Shown one piece after another: positions 40,701 through 45,119 of a stretch of DNA of 64,000 bases. The notes under the pieces were generated by a model. That model did no database searches, was not told where the DNA came from, and was given only the letters and a program-made list of their open reading frames with translations. The stretch covers positions 86,523,203 to 86,587,202 of the forward strand of contig CM036753.1 in NCBI GenBank assembly GCA_020796225.1. The letters are read 5' to 3'. The translations under genes and the position numbers were made by a program. Every line of letters starts with the position of its first letter. Position 1 is the stretch's first letter. The stretch comes from Arion vulgaris (lineage: Eukaryota; Mollusca; Gastropoda; Stylommatophora; Arionidae).

Positions 40701-43486
40701 AGGTGCTTAGGAACCGAGATGCAACAGATTAATGTTCTCAGAGCAAACAACACAGATAACAATGAGTAGTCAACTTGGTTGATAAAAGCAAACGCAAAAA
40801 ATAAGACTAATAAAGAAAAGCATCATCATTCATTAATAGACAAATTCATAAAGGGATACCATTTTATACATACTATGAAAACCACATGTTAATTATATAG
40901 TTTTATTTTCATACATTTCAGTTGAATGTATGTCTTTATGTCTCACCTGCAACCGAAAGAGACTAGAATGGAACAATGCCTCTGTCTCTTTTAATCTTGA
41001 AATTTCTTGGCCGCTGAAGTCATGACCATCATGCTTGGATTTTTTTACCACATTTGTTGATATTTCATCAGCTGTTTCTTTACCTTTCACCTGATTTGTG
41101 ACATCAGATGATTCCTATTCAAAATGCAAAAAAAAATATAGTTCAGGTTAACGGTCAACTAATCAATTGTGTATAATCACTTCTTCTTTTTCAATGATCC
41201 AGCAGCACTTGAGCTTTTGCCCTTCGGCCCAATGCTATATAGTGGTATCTGCATGTGTTTGTAAGTTGTTCTTTTGTTCTGTATAATGTGTTCCATTTAT
41301 CTGGACTTGGAGGAAGGAGGGTCTTTCTGATGTCATCTAGTGCTTGACACTTGAAGAGGTGGTGGTGAACGGTTTCATGATGATGTGCGAACAGTTGGCA
41401 CTCTGGAGTGTGTTGTGGATGAATTCTGTTCAAGTGATTATTAAGTGTTATGTGTTGGGTTGGGGTCTAAAAATGGTGCTCTGATCTCTTCTTGTAAGGT
41501 GGTTGATGTTGTCATTAAGGTTAGGGCTAGCCATATGGGTGTACACCTCTCTTCCTGTGTTTTCCATGGCCATCTGTTCAGCCAAATTGCTTTATTTGTT
41601 GACATTAGGATTTGCTTTGCTGTATGGAGAGTTGTTGCTGTGATTAGTTGTTCCTGTGTTGACCCTTTCTTGGCTAGCCTATCTGCTTTGTCATTTCCAG
41701 GTGTGTTTGAATGTCCAGGGATCCACTGCATGGTTATTTTGATGTCATGTGATGTAATAAGTCTGTCAATATCTAAGGCTATATGGGATAGTTCAGATTT
41801 ACAATGTCCACCATCTTCTAGAGCTTGAAGGGCAGACATTGAATCTGAAAATAATTATGTTTTGTGCCTTTGACGGAAAGGCGTCGAAAAGTCTTCAGGT
41901 GGTACACAGCTGCTTCTATCGCATGAATTTCAGCCTCATAATTGGAGCATATCTCCCTGCATGCACCAAACAAATCTTCGGATGATCTGTCTGGGTATTG
42001 TATATATGCTCCGTAACCTGCTTTGATGGTGGCTTTAAATGCAGATCCATCAGTATAGACACGTACCCATTCTTGGGGATAGGCATCAATGGTTCTTTGA
42101 GATGCTATCATAAGGCTGACTGGGTCGGAGCGTTTAGTTGCTTCATCTATCAATTTTGTTCTAATTTCAGGTGTATTCAAGAGTGTATGTGGTGGTAAGT
42201 TTGCTATTACTCTCTGCAGCTGTTGTCTTGTTTCTGGAAGGTGGTATCTGTCTTTGATTTCACTGACGTGGTGGAGGATTGACTTTTGTTTAATTCTATT
42301 TCTCTGTTGCCACTTCTCAACAAGTAGTTTATTAGTCTATCAACAAAAATAGATATAAGAATACTGGAACAAATGTGCAGAACATGTGCTCCGAGAAGAA
42401 GAGGCATATTGGCAACGAGATGGTTTGTATTTTCTCCAGCCCGCAGCAGTAGTTAATCTCTTCGACTCTTCAGACTCCTAATCTAATAGCTAACATCCCA
42501 TTTGCTTTCACCTTCACCAATTGCCTCACAATACCAGGGACTGGCAACAGCTACCAAAGGTACGTCAAATTTAATCACCAAAGATATCAACATAAAAAAT
42601 ACTTATGAAGAAAAAGTTAACCATGTCACATTGCTTTTTATAATATGTAATAGGGTTATGCCTTTGCAAACATTCGCCACCATTTTGTTGTGCTTATGCA
42701 AAATTATATTTTAAAAAACGTTTTTTGCATCAACTAAGCTACCTACCAATTAGTTAAACATGGATTCGTAACGTCGTGAGGTATATAAGACTGCATGCAA
42801 AAAATTACTTGTATCCATCAGATAGATTTCGTACAAATTAAACCTTAGTGTGATCACGAATTTTGGAACGAACTATAGAAGATATAGAATATGATATACT
42901 TAATGCGGCAATGCCATAATGAATAATGGTTAATAATGATGGTACATAATGAATGATAATATTGATAATGATTAAGTGTTACAAATGCTCAGCGTAAAAT
43001 AGTAATTAATAGTACTAATTTAACTAACTCATCAAACTATCCTCCTGGGTAGATAGGAATCCCGACCAATCACAATGAATGATTATGAACATTCTGAACA
43101 AGACAAACAGCTTTATTTCTGCTTTATTGTAGTAATACTTGATTTGATATTAAAAGAATCGAGAGGTAAGACAGAGATATATTTGGGAGAGGAACATCAA
43201 GAGGTGGCCAGGCATCGAGTCTATCATGGACACGGAAAATAATTTAAATTTTAACTCATAAATGCGGACTGAAACTCAAACTGAACTCAACTGAGTAAGA
43301 ATTTAGAACACATGATGATGATCGTCATGATGTGGAAAAAAATAATTGCAACCAAACTTCGATGTGGAAACAAGACTAATAGTAACAGCTGCCGCTGTTA
43401 ACAAATAGCAATATCTATCATAAACAAGGCACTTCGCTTAAATTCTTCGATTTTTTTACTTACATTTTCCTTAGCTTTCTCTTCAT
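4577..43486 (-). CDS. NOL6: NOL6, nucleolar protein 6 (Nrap family), whole gene
   Basis: The Nrap/Utp22 protein of the small-subunit processome works in the nucleolus on early pre-18S rRNA assembly; the yeast homologue partners Rrp7. I identified it by matching remembered human NOL6 along its length: RLKETEALFHSSLFRLQ near the N-terminus, YLNQRYTRKRALYL, SKNNVRP, MKVWLRQR, FREFWGDKSEMRRFKDG, LPLSIHSVQG, HPAYSATVRLCKRW, FNWKADPLIVNLN, ATPQDKTGTKW and FRPPIENFD. The 22 placed exons are 41114-40947, 40539-40422, 40159-39977, 38292-38126, 35896-35747, 35242-35076, 34366-34246, 32973-32810, 27203-27091, 25306-25123, 24362-24243, 23106-23006, 22095-21863, 21655-21547, 17817-17663, 12316-12153, 11640-11488, 10136-10039, 9642-9428, 8113-7919, 5171-5070 and 4729-4577. 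Splice phases agree except between 23006 and 22095, where an exon is missing. Three exons contain one-base frame slips. Confidence 0.95.
5070..5171 (-). CDS. NOL6: NOL6 exon
   Basis: 34 codons in phase 0 containing SIFGDIAMFFHDPFGGNVIG, equivalent to human EAFGDLALFFYDQHGGEVIG. Acceptor CAG and donor GTAAG are both clear. Confidence 0.95.
5247..5814 (+). mobile_element. 568-bp retroposon with 14-bp target duplication and GAA tail
   Basis: GAAATATCAAGTGA occurs at 5233-5246 and again at 5815-5828, flanking the insert exactly. The insert starts GACTTCCGGTTTACAAATGG and ends in GCAGAAGAA. It holds short overlapping ORFs (5549-5770, 5581-5793) with no recognised domain. Its GC content is clearly higher than the surrounding NOL6 intron. 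It looks like an internally deleted or non-autonomous LINE derivative: no reverse transcriptase is present, yet it has LINE-type duplications and tail. Confidence 0.85.
5829..6170. other. NOL6 intron, no supported gene
   Basis: Open frames exist on both strands (5878-6102 + and 5835-6113 -), but neither resembles a known protein or ends at splice sites that fit NOL6. I treat both as chance ORFs. Confidence 0.35.
6175..6610. repeat. Minisatellite, about 41-bp unit
   Basis: Repeated blocks of ACCAGGAGCCACACTATGTG and ACTTTTAGGTTGGACACCTT, roughly ten units. The inner ones are near identical, with one-base length differences in T runs; the middle units (6290-6400) are diverged. Intronic. Confidence 0.9.
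6611..7480. other. NOL6 intron, nothing recognised
   Basis: AT-rich sequence. The ORF at 6763-6960 has several cysteines but no C2H2 or other spacing I recognise. No repeat shared with other parts of the window was seen. Confidence 0.35.
7490..7860 (+). mobile_element. LINE relic related to the copy at 49.2-50.3 kb
   Basis: The order of blocks matches 49940-50120: AAACTAG(G)ACGG, GACTTCCAGA, ATAGCATCACATTGTAACAT, GATAG, TTGCCACAA, and CTGACTATCTAGTCAGCTAT followed by GGAAGC. No frame remains open. Copies this diverged suggest an old insertion. Confidence 0.5.
7919..8113 (-). CDS. NOL6: NOL6 exon
   Basis: 65 codons in phase 0. It starts MIFRPPIENFDLVIRLLKKA, matching human VFRPPLDIYDVLIRLSPRH, and ends NIVRKFLHDLQ before donor GTACTA. 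The acceptor is CCACAG directly before ATG, so this Met is internal, not a start. Confidence 0.95.
8270..8420 (-). repeat. LINE 3'-UTR-like repeat
   Basis: ATTGCACTTCGGTGAATAAC and CATGTGTATGCT are shared with 46375-46470 (ATTGCACTTCTGTGAATAAC). The block resembles the LINE 3' ends at 10300 and 45130, which contain CATTGCACTCC and CATAGGTGCTC. It is probably a 5'-truncated LINE end on the minus strand. Confidence 0.4.
8840..9180 (-). mobile_element. RNase H LINE relic
   Basis: The minus strand reads REWIPSLCNIHGNEELNR followed by a stop. This is the W-I-P-S-H-x-x-I-x-G-N-E segment at the C-terminal end of LINE RNase H domains. Frame breaks on both sides show it is dead. Confidence 0.6.
9428..9642 (-). 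CDS. NOL6: NOL6 exon
   Basis: Starts with two bases finishing a split Glu codon and ends SSDLK in phase 0 before GTTTGT. It contains CIATPQDKTGTKWTRPSPSE, equivalent to human VIVTPQDRKNSVWTQDGPSA, and LILLARESLKILDKQMM. Confidence 0.95.
9745..9905. repeat. Three-unit tandem repeat, about 55-65 bp
   Basis: CATAGACAACAACTT, ACACTTGAATATCTTTCTA and GACTATCATC recur three times with drift. Intronic in NOL6 and not translated. Confidence 0.7.
10039..10136 (-). CDS. NOL6: NOL6 exon
   Basis: Encodes DPGVGLMRFLHLLSSFNWKA then DPLIVNLNKEFL, close to human VGFLRFLFLVSTFDWKNNPL. Phase 2 in, phase 1 out (donor GTAAAT). Acceptor TTTTCACAG. Confidence 0.95.
10262..11390 (-). mobile_element. RNase H LINE, 3' fragment (family L1r)
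   Basis: The 189-codon ORF 10967-10398 is an almost intact RNase H domain: VVYTDGSV, a Met-Glu-Val-Glu segment (catalytic Glu), [10 protein letters not shown], and [20 protein letters not shown]. Further 5' (11272-11024) the same protein continues with SLRSRHAIAQTKAYMRV. The 3' end reads TTTAGTAACCAATAACCA. It is the unoccupied counterpart of the copy at 47483-48240, which has a SINE inserted. 5'-truncated; it sits in a NOL6 intron on the same strand. Confidence 0.88.
11488..11640 (-). CDS. NOL6: NOL6 exon
   Basis: Encodes LHQEHPAYSATVRLCKRWIA, then SQMVWDLLREEATELMVAYM, then FISPHPCTAPA. It matches human LQQQHPAFSGVARLAKRW and AALFLHPEPFTPP. Acceptor TTAAG, donor GTAAGT, phases agree with both neighbours. 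Confidence 0.95.
11850..11985 (+). repeat. Repeat family R4, partial copy
   Basis: GCTATGAATTCAGGGCACAG, CTGATTTTTACGTGAAGCCT and TATCAGTGTCCCTTATCATA share order and spacing with 38665-38760. Only the 5' half is present. Confidence 0.4.
12153..12316 (-). CDS. NOL6: NOL6 exon
   Basis: Encodes GGFVFRLKMANTRELAVLRT, then VKSDSGMIKFRETDEAAALE, then KEIIALPHLTSLLHG. Human has DGFVFRIRVAYQREPQILKE. Phase 0 in, phase 2 out (donor GTATGA). Confidence 0.95.
12546..16849 (+). mobile_element. 4.3-kb RNase H LINE with target duplications
   Basis: AGATCCAGCACAT at 12533-12545 is repeated at 16850-16862, so both ends of the insertion are present. In order: a 5' region; an APE endonuclease (WNAEG near 13245, CCIQETHLNPE near 13330, GDFNSHSPSWG near 13605, TPDLAFATDD near 13765, GSDHRPVK near 13830); a reverse transcriptase (SYRPISL near 14700, VAYLAQDI near 14860, GLEINRSKTMN near 15270); RNase H (YKAELIALL near 16165, FLTDSLSAI near 16245, CGIAGNESADV around 16380-16405); and a (GAA)n tail. 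Dozens of frame breaks, many in homopolymers, make it non-coding as written. The catalytic ADD of the reverse transcriptase is reduced to a single Asp near 15167. Gene order fits the I/Nimb-like RNase H group, but the clade was not tested. Confidence 0.92.
17663..17817 (-). CDS. NOL6: NOL6 exon
   Basis: Begins with two bases of a split Val codon and encodes ICMLESSGKWPEEPEAVKCL to KKPYVDVLK. Human has VVCHLEGSGQWPQDAEAVQR and THTDVLK. Donor GTAAAA, phase 0 out. Confidence 0.95.
17830..18100. other. NOL6 intron, nothing recognised
   Basis: AT-rich, with no exon or repeat that I can match elsewhere. The stretch 16863-17660 is similarly empty. Confidence 0.35.
18106..20655 (-). mobile_element. 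RTE-like LINE, 5'-truncated
   Basis: The minus strand encodes an APE endonuclease fragment (PTSDHTDEEIEKYYEDLQQI, GKGKYKNIVGQYGLGTRNER and FYQQESRRLYTWKSPGDRK, 20640-20300), then reverse transcriptase (YSKAFDRVQHEKLI at about 19150), then a C-terminal part (FRQVKYFGHIKRHDT near 18330; the ERWR-like end near 18150). The GDxNAKVG motif is damaged and frames are broken. The 3' tail is (TGA)n at 18105-18119. The layout with no RNase H, and the 'YGLGxRNERGDRLVQF' endonuclease, fit the RTE group (craniofacial-development-protein-2-like ORFs). Confidence 0.85.
20660..21540. other. NOL6 intron, nothing recognised
   Basis: AT-rich, low in repeats, no ORF of note. It separates the LINE at 18.1-20.7 kb from the NOL6 exon at 21547. 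Confidence 0.35.
21547..21655 (-). CDS. NOL6: NOL6 exon
   Basis: 36 codons plus one base: VFPALPAPLVKDEANIVSGH then VMPEEGILPQFVPALS. It corresponds to human VFPPTPVRPA, the linker before VVCHLEGSG. Donor GTAGGA, phase 0 in and 1 out. Confidence 0.9.
21863..22095 (-). CDS. NOL6: NOL6 exon with a one-base frame slip
   Basis: The first part reads ALWNTQKLVFTYDRKAG then SVASSESSKG. The second part, in another frame, reads METKIMAQGRKQSLAVIRAY then DDVNRTVRALTTLPLSIHSV and QGIHPVFRHSD, matching human GLPLTVSAVQGAHPVLRYTE. Exon length 233 plus one base gives exactly 78 codons and correct splice phases, so a base is missing near AAAGGATGG (about 22020). The acceptor could instead be three bases upstream at GAG/CAG. 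Confidence 0.85.
22225..22565. repeat. Tandem duplication of about 170 bp
   Basis: The block from TACACCATCCCACCTCCCAA to AACCAACTGATGAAAATTTA is followed at about 22396 by a near-identical copy. Both include CAAATATATATATAT, ACACAACACATGCA and GAGGTGTCAACATGTAAACA. Differences are a few single bases. It could be a true local duplication or two haplotypes joined in assembly. Confidence 0.85.
22588..22839 (+). mobile_element. tRNA-derived SINE (family S3)
   Basis: An A box TGGCTAAAATG at 22600-22610 and a B box GGTTCAAATCT at 22635-22645 have pol III spacing. A tRNA-unrelated body follows, ending in a poly(A) run (CCTTTTAAAAAAAAAAA). The minus-strand ORF across it is accidental. Confidence 0.8.
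23006..23106 (-). CDS. NOL6: NOL6 exon
   Basis: Encodes AKEFREFWGDKSEMRRFKDG then TIHEAALGTSSHV, equivalent to human AKFRQFWGSRSELRRFQDGA then IREAVVW. It ends in phase 2 at donor GTATGC. The next placed exon (22095) begins in phase 0, so at least one exon is unplaced between them. Confidence 0.9.
23400..23780 (+). mobile_element. LINE 3'-end relic
   Basis: Readable pieces across frames are QNKISNQDQLNKCNQL, HVTRSDPETIIRTVKH and GKKTRK near 23600, then VEFLEGLCALSLGEIGG in broken form near 23720. These form the usual C-terminal order (KISNxxL, GHVxRxDP, GRPxxxW, terminal LCALxLG) of non-LTR pol proteins. A splice-like segment on the minus strand (23374-23433) falls in it and is not a NOL6 exon. 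Confidence 0.6.
24243..24362 (-). CDS. NOL6: NOL6 exon
   Basis: 40 codons, phase 0 to 0: WELSDEPCLIEGDSLTFGLV then LDASSAFNILDKGPPADSLE. Human has EWDISQDPPKHKDSGTLTLG and LELGPEADQPE. Donor GTAGTT. Confidence 0.93.
25123..25306 (-). CDS. NOL6: NOL6 exon
   Basis: One base finishing a His codon, then IHVTPEILVSASKKVADLSQ, KEMDLGGHQNVLLSQHIEEQ and LSKALGKRIVLVQAMIADCK. It matches human DNGGDYVSAALGPLTTLLEQ and GLGARLNLLAHS. Donor GTAAGT. Confidence 0.93.
25448..25700 (-). mobile_element. SINE family R1, near full-length copy
   Basis: In + sense it runs TTCTTCTTTGCGTTCGTTCT to CCCCAAATTTGGGCCCCGGT and AACCAC, so the element reads on the minus strand and ends in a GAAGAAG tail. It shares a core (GCATGTCGTAAGAGGCGACT in the best copies) with family R2. 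It lies in a NOL6 intron next to the exon at 25123. Confidence 0.8.
25850..26360 (-). mobile_element. RNase H LINE fragment
   Basis: The minus strand gives GTFCSNYTAEVQALLEVTIM (catalytic Glu region), then VVF-TDALSVLQAL across a frame break, then a cysteine-rich end near 25860. Frames are broken. R1 copies flank it on both sides. Confidence 0.65.
26345..26480 (+). mobile_element. SINE family R1, head half
   Basis: CTACCGGGGCCCAAATTTGG, AAAGAATAGAACCACTG, CCACGCATGTCATAAGAG and AGGAGGTTTGACTGAAATCG match the start of R1 in the opposite orientation to 25448-25700. The tail half is missing and LINE sequence follows. Confidence 0.7.
26481..26870 (+). mobile_element. LINE pol C-terminal fragment
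   Basis: A 109-codon frame (26510-26839) ends YILQNCPQYADLRRKRWSTY then TSVQDKLYGVVDNLRQMAAF and IRES-stop. This 'ILQxCPxYADLRRxxWP...DKLYG' ending is that of RNase H LINE pol proteins. The upstream RNase H domain is absent. Confidence 0.65.
27091..27203 (-). CDS. NOL6: NOL6 exon
   Basis: 37 codons plus two bases: VKQEAELAINALDCSHHNCF then DILFMTHLSFPKFDHIF. Human has VQHEARLSMMLLDSRADDGF and HLLLMTPKPMIRAFDHVLHL. Donor GTGAGT; the split CA/T codon gives His with the next exon. Confidence 0.93.
27262..31390 (-). mobile_element. Long RNase H LINE (endonuclease, RT, RNase H)
   Basis: The minus strand has, in order, a possible 5' ORF (31392-31132); an APE endonuclease (IRILYWNCRSVRQRGPVLEK and ALQETRLHRR at 30814-30575; MCGDFNARGKLWG and LDLALVSPEL with GSDHLPCAIL at 30478-29819); a reverse transcriptase (SDTAPGPDGVQYSHIKCLED to SKLLEKFIARRV, 29594-29043; CADD active site at 28779-28768; TLKYLGITVDRSLSFKSHVE near 28560); and RNase H (IIIYTDGSVS; YTPGHAGLWGNERADSLANS, 28142-27388). 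The 3' tail is (ATAAC)n. Several frame breaks make it inactive as written. It fills a NOL6 intron on the same strand. Confidence 0.92.
31400..32800. other. NOL6 intron, nothing recognised
   Basis: AT-rich. A weak FADD-like reading on the minus strand near 32270 lacks supporting motifs. No exon needed to complete the NOL6 phase chain is missing here. Confidence 0.35.
32810..32973 (-). CDS. NOL6: NOL6 exon
   Basis: Begins with CA completing a Ser codon, then RADWILEPPSLFEDKHDKTQ, PTSDEFRNVGHCVFIDRTGY and FNLAYMLTSSVFAR. Human has ADFHQAFSVVFLDSSGHLNL. Donor GTATGT, phase 0 out. Confidence 0.93.
33085..33195 (+). mobile_element. SINE R1-like fragment
   Basis: CAAACATATCACAAAGAGTG then ATTAAG and GAATGAACGTAAAC match the R1 tail half. 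The sequence before it (GCCTGTACTACATGCACAGG) differs from the standard R1 body and resembles 40680-40740, so these two may be a subfamily. Confidence 0.5.
33785..34100 (+). mobile_element. RNase H LINE C-terminal fragment
   Basis: Reads HAGVQSNEQADPWLIQ (RNase H His and Asp region), then an 82-codon frame (33851-34099) ending GRRSDHIWTYPEYCDNDPH-stop. It is inserted only about 140 bp from a NOL6 exon, in the opposite orientation to NOL6. Confidence 0.65.
34246..34366 (-). CDS. NOL6: NOL6 exon
   Basis: GLGTFTSYLLTAYVVYLLIT, KKLNKTMNSYQVLRTTLINL plus one base. Human has GGFTGFLVSMLVVFLVSTRK and MSGYQVLRSVLQFL. Acceptor TTTTTCAAG, donor GTAAGT. An earlier GTTCTA within it is not used, because the frame and homology continue. 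Confidence 0.93.
35076..35242 (-). CDS. NOL6: NOL6 exon
   Basis: SASLPATPYYNSSILHDMCM, SANDHFIGKMLKGSEGLSHG, IMLMKVWLRQRGLLQ. Human has TPRYNTWVLQDTVLESHLQL and VALLKVWLRQREL. Phase 1 in, 0 out (donor GTAACC). Confidence 0.95.
35747..35896 (-). CDS. NOL6: NOL6 exon
   Basis: HDSKSVQFCLHAVPEKDTFK, LSRFHVSKNNVRPKWFFGKE, EVDAKQEDF. Human has KDERLVTVRLHPCPPPDFFR and LLPTKNNVRSAWYRG. Phase 1 in, 1 out (donor GTATGT). Confidence 0.93.
35987..36445 (+). mobile_element. Two tandem copies of tRNA-related SINE family S2
   Basis: CGCTGTAGCGTAGTTGTTAG starts at about 35994 and again 235 bp later. Each copy has a tRNA-like head (A box TAGCGTAGTTG; B-box-like GGGCTCAGCTCC in copy 1) and a shared body (GGTACCAGACATGCTCTGGG; CATCACCCATCGTGTGCCGA). 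The two copies are very similar, with copy 2 lacking a few bases. Head-to-tail SINE dimers can form by slippage or by insertion into an existing tail. Confidence 0.8.
36440..36535. repeat. 48-bp direct repeat, two units
   Basis: CTGTATTGACCTATAYACCA then CGAGGTATGAAAGGGTTCCT appears twice back to back after the SINE pair, most likely an extension of their 3' ends. Confidence 0.75.
36665..36935 (+). mobile_element. SINE family R2, copy 1
   Basis: AAGGGAAGCAAAGAATAGCA, GGCATGTTGTAAGAGGCGAC, CCTAGTAAATAAAAAGC, AGAAATCGGATGTGCTGGCC, CTCTTAGGCTCAGA, and AACAAGTGGTC, ending GAAGAAGAAAG. Other copies are at 51723-52185 and 56275-56515. The core block is shared with family R1. Confidence 0.8.
36990..37430 (+). 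mobile_element. RNase H LINE relic
   Basis: The frame 36977-37231 contains DDVTVYTDGSMQLGEKSDTG, the first strand of RNase H with its catalytic Asp, close to VVYTDGSVQRGEKSG in the copy at 10398-10967. The text then breaks up. Confidence 0.65.
37540..37870 (-). other. Unidentified minus-strand coding-like relic
   Basis: A 64-codon frame (37745-37551) reads MLDNISTQNPEDKAGELARG then RVFQAGCDKSDVLQRTCYYL. Just upstream is a GDFN-like reading across a frame break, as in an endonuclease domain. I do not recognise the frame, and it does not fit the NOL6 phase chain. A mobile-element remnant is most likely. Confidence 0.3.
38126..38292 (-). CDS. NOL6: NOL6 exon with a one-base insertion
   Basis: ESFNPKDYLNQRYTRKRALY then LSSIASHLVRK, then in another frame VIEDLKFSYYMGNPHKPILL then VRMKG. 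Removing one A from the AAAAA run near 38200 gives one frame of 55 codons plus one base and the correct phases. Human has LNQRYFRKRALYLAHLAHHL and FSYTNGCHLKPSLLLRPRG. A GTAAGA at the slip looks like a donor, but no acceptor precedes the second half. Confidence 0.88.
38400..38640 (+). mobile_element. Diverged SINE family S2 copy
   Basis: AGTGTAGTGGTTAGTGTATT, CAACTGAGTATTACAG, ATGAGAAGTAAAGATGGCAG and CCCCATCACTCATCG align in order with the S2 pair at 35987-36445. Clearly older than that pair. Confidence 0.65.
38641..38940 (+). repeat. Repeat family R4, copy 3
   Basis: Follows the S2 copy directly. GCCTGCTATGAATTAAAGTG, CTGATTTTTGCGTGAAGGC, ATTCAGGCGTACC, CCTGTAGCCCAACCGTGT and GTGGTCACTAGCGTAG share order with 2286-2575. 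Confidence 0.55.
38941..39970. other. NOL6 intron, nothing recognised
   Basis: AT-rich. The ORFs extending past the exon at 39977 are intron read-through. Confidence 0.35.
39977..40159 (-). CDS. NOL6: NOL6 exon
   Basis: 61 codons, phase 0 to 0: ITDKKWLESKAIKIPLMEKP, AHVKGVFQFVSPSDVRLIGS, CALDTAVKPNVVADIVLEIP, K. Human has PLHQVPYAVKGCFRFLPPAQ and VTVVGSYLLGTCIRPDINVD, the nucleotidyltransferase-like fold of Nrap. The G-S and D-x-x-V-P residues fit that core, but catalysis is not implied. Confidence 0.95.
40422..40539 (-). CDS. NOL6: NOL6 exon with a one-base insertion
   Basis: MSELLKEVSVKLKLKI in one frame, RLEKAFESLSETLKGLPSGK then VHK in the next. Removing one base from the AAAATTT run near 40496 gives exactly 39 codons and phase 0 at both ends. 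Human has VEELLKEVRLSEKKKDRIDA. The ATG after the acceptor is internal. Confidence 0.88.
40675..40805 (+). mobile_element. SINE R1-like fragment
   Basis: TGGTTGATAAAAGCAAACGC and the preceding CTTAGGAACCGAGATGCAAC resemble 33085-33195 and, more weakly, the tail of R1. Confidence 0.4.
40947..41114 (-). CDS. NOL6: NOL6 exon, N-terminal
   Basis: 56 codons, phase 0 to 0: ESSDVTNQVKGKETADEIST, NVVKKSKHDGHDFSGQEISR, LKETEALFHSSLFRLQ. Human has EELNRLRETEILFHSSLLRL. The lysine-rich stretch is a likely nucleolar targeting segment. Acceptor TTTTGAATAG, donor GTGAGA. Confidence 0.93.
41185..42400 (-). mobile_element. RNase H LINE, 3' third (family L2r)
   Basis: ORFs 42180-41818, 41839-41441 and 41433-41191 encode RVYTDGSAFKATIKAGYGAY, NYEAEIHAIEAAVYHLK, then MQWIPGHSNTPGNDKADRLA and a Cys/His-rich end. 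The final residues are GRRAKAQVLLDH-stop, and the DNA ends in GAAAAAGAAGAAG. Two frame breaks separate the ORFs. The last ~40 bp (GCTCAAGTGCTGCTGGATCA) match the 3' end of SINE family S1. Confidence 0.88.
42410..43460. other. NOL6 first intron, no supported gene
   Basis: Low-complexity AATGAT/TAATGA text around 42900-42970 and otherwise unremarkable AT-rich DNA. If a short second NOL6 exon exists it should be here or at 41.1-42.4 kb; I could not find one. Confidence 0.35.
43464..43486 (-). CDS. NOL6: Tentative NOL6 first coding exon
   Basis: ATG at 43486 gives MKRKLRKM-like codons (23 nt) before a strong donor GTAAGT. Phase 2 does not fit the next placed exon (phase 0) unless one A is missing from the AAAA run or a small exon was missed. 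A short basic start is common in this family. The position, just inside the shared promoter, supports it. Confidence 0.45.
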
Positions 43487-43489
43487 GTT

Positions 43490-43800
43490 GTAAAGAAATT
43501 GTGTGTATTGACTATTACTATTGACTCAAAAAACGACACATGAGTTACACATGCAGTAAACTTCCGGTTCTGCTCAATGTAAGTATTAAACCATCCTAAT
43601 CCTGCACCGAGTTTTAAGATTTGTATTTTTACAAGACTAAATATAATCATTTACAAGAATCACTTTGAAAGACTGCATATTTTCAACTATGATATAGTAG
43701 AACTATTGTTTCATAATCTGATTACATTAATGCAGGTGCTCTTAGGTTAATTTAATTACTATTATGTATTATTTTTATTTCGCTTTTCAGTTGAACTTTT
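43490..43800. promoter_or_regulatory. Probable shared promoter of NOL6 (-) and GINS4 (+)
   Basis: The interval lies between the tentative NOL6 start and the putative GINS4 5' exon. ACTTCCGGTT at 43559-43568 contains an ETS-type CTTCCGG, and CTCGCGGGAAA at 43807-43817 contains an E2F-type GCGGGAA, just downstream. Both are inferred from motif alone. No TATA box at a convincing distance was seen. Confidence 0.5.
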
Positions 43801-43841
43801 GAATTACTCGCGGGAAATGTTGGATTATAGAAAATAACTCG
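43780..43841 (+). other. GINS4: Putative GINS4 5' untranslated exon
   Basis: A consensus donor G/GTGAGT follows 43841. The next candidate acceptor in the right sense is TTTTATTTCAG before 45943, which opens the exon holding the GINS4 ATG. The left edge (transcription start) is a guess. The E2F-like motif lies inside or next to it. Confidence 0.4.
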
Positions 43842-44029
43842 GTGAGTCCATTGCTTTATTAGGCTTTATCATTTATCAAATCGTAGGGAATTGAAAATAT
43901 ATTTCATATTTTACTATATTATTGCGTAAAGCTTAATTATTGTTATGTTTTAATTGTCATAAAAAGTCACATACTTTATAAATATCTGGGATCTTGAACG
44001 AAATTAACTTTTGTAAACAGAAACACAGC

Positions 44030-44130
44030 TGACTGCAGTGAGTGAGTGCAGATCACTTACTTTGTGACTTCACTCAGTGAGTGTGAGTACTGTCAGCAGT
44101 ACTCCTCAGTGAGTGACGGAACGACTCACC
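44030..44130. promoter_or_regulatory. Cluster of GTGAGTGA/TGACTCA-like motifs
   Basis: Within about 100 bp there are repeated CAGTGAGTGA, TGACTTCACTC, GTGAGTGACGG and CGACTCACCTGACTGG blocks, several of them inverted. This could be a decayed minisatellite or a bZIP-type enhancer in the first GINS4 intron. Confidence 0.3.
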
Positions 44131-44479
44131 TGACTGGCGGTGAAGGCACTAACCAGTGGAATTGTTGTTAGGGTCAGTGTAGTGTTAATTACGTCACCAA
44201 TTGTTTACCATTGGTCAGACAAAATACCGACCCCAATATTATGAAAATGGACGTATGGCTGGTTGAGATTATCATCATTTATTCATTATGCAAGTGTAAC
44301 AGTGTTAAACTCCACCTAGCAAGTTAACTCAGTTATCGAATCTAAACCAGCAGACCACAGCCGGCGGCGCCCAACAATCTTACAATGCACTTGGCTTGCA
44401 CTGGTAATGACCATATAAACTATACTTATACTATTCACCTCATTTCCTGAAAATAAATTTTTCATGTTCAGATGTCATT

Positions 44480-44830
44480 TTTTATTAGTCTGTTGTGTCC
44501 TGATTCTGAATGTTATGTTGAATGAGTAATAAGCATTGTTAAGCAACATTTCTATAGTGGCCCAAATGTTCTGTTTTCCACTCAATATGGTATTTTCTTG
44601 TAACAATCCTCTTGGCCTCTTCATAATTTGTATCAGGTTGAGGCAGTCTAACCACCCTGCCCCCATAGTCAATTTGTCTGCCTCATCATTTTGATGTATG
44701 TTGCAATGAGATGGGATCCACTGAATGATGACTCTTTCAAACTACTAGCATAGTTTTGTAATGTTTCTGTTAGATCATTTAGTACTTCATTTTTATGACT
44801 TCTTGGTACTGCAACTATTTATAAAAATAG
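44480..44830 (-). mobile_element. RNase H LINE C-terminal relic
   Basis: The minus strand reads VIIQWIPSHCNIHQNDEADK then LTMGAGWLD, the terminal RNase H segment with an Asn-Asp in place of Gly-Asn-Glu. The following 65-codon ORF is the pol C-terminus. Confidence 0.7.
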
Positions 44831-45119
44831 ACAAGATCTCTAACAGTCAACTTTCAATTAATAAATGTGTTGACACTTCAAATAATCTGATACAACTTTA
44901 GACATATACACAGCACATTAGAATTATGTGAGCTTTCCAATAAAAAAGGATTATATAAAGTGCATCACATTACCATATCCATTGATAATAATAGCCTGAC
45001 AAATAAAGCAGGGAAAATTACTTATCAGATCCCGACAAGTATAACCTATGCAGAGACCAAAAATAGTTTTAATCCTTTTAATTAAAACTAGTTATCCCAT
45101 AACATTTTGTTTCAGTTTG

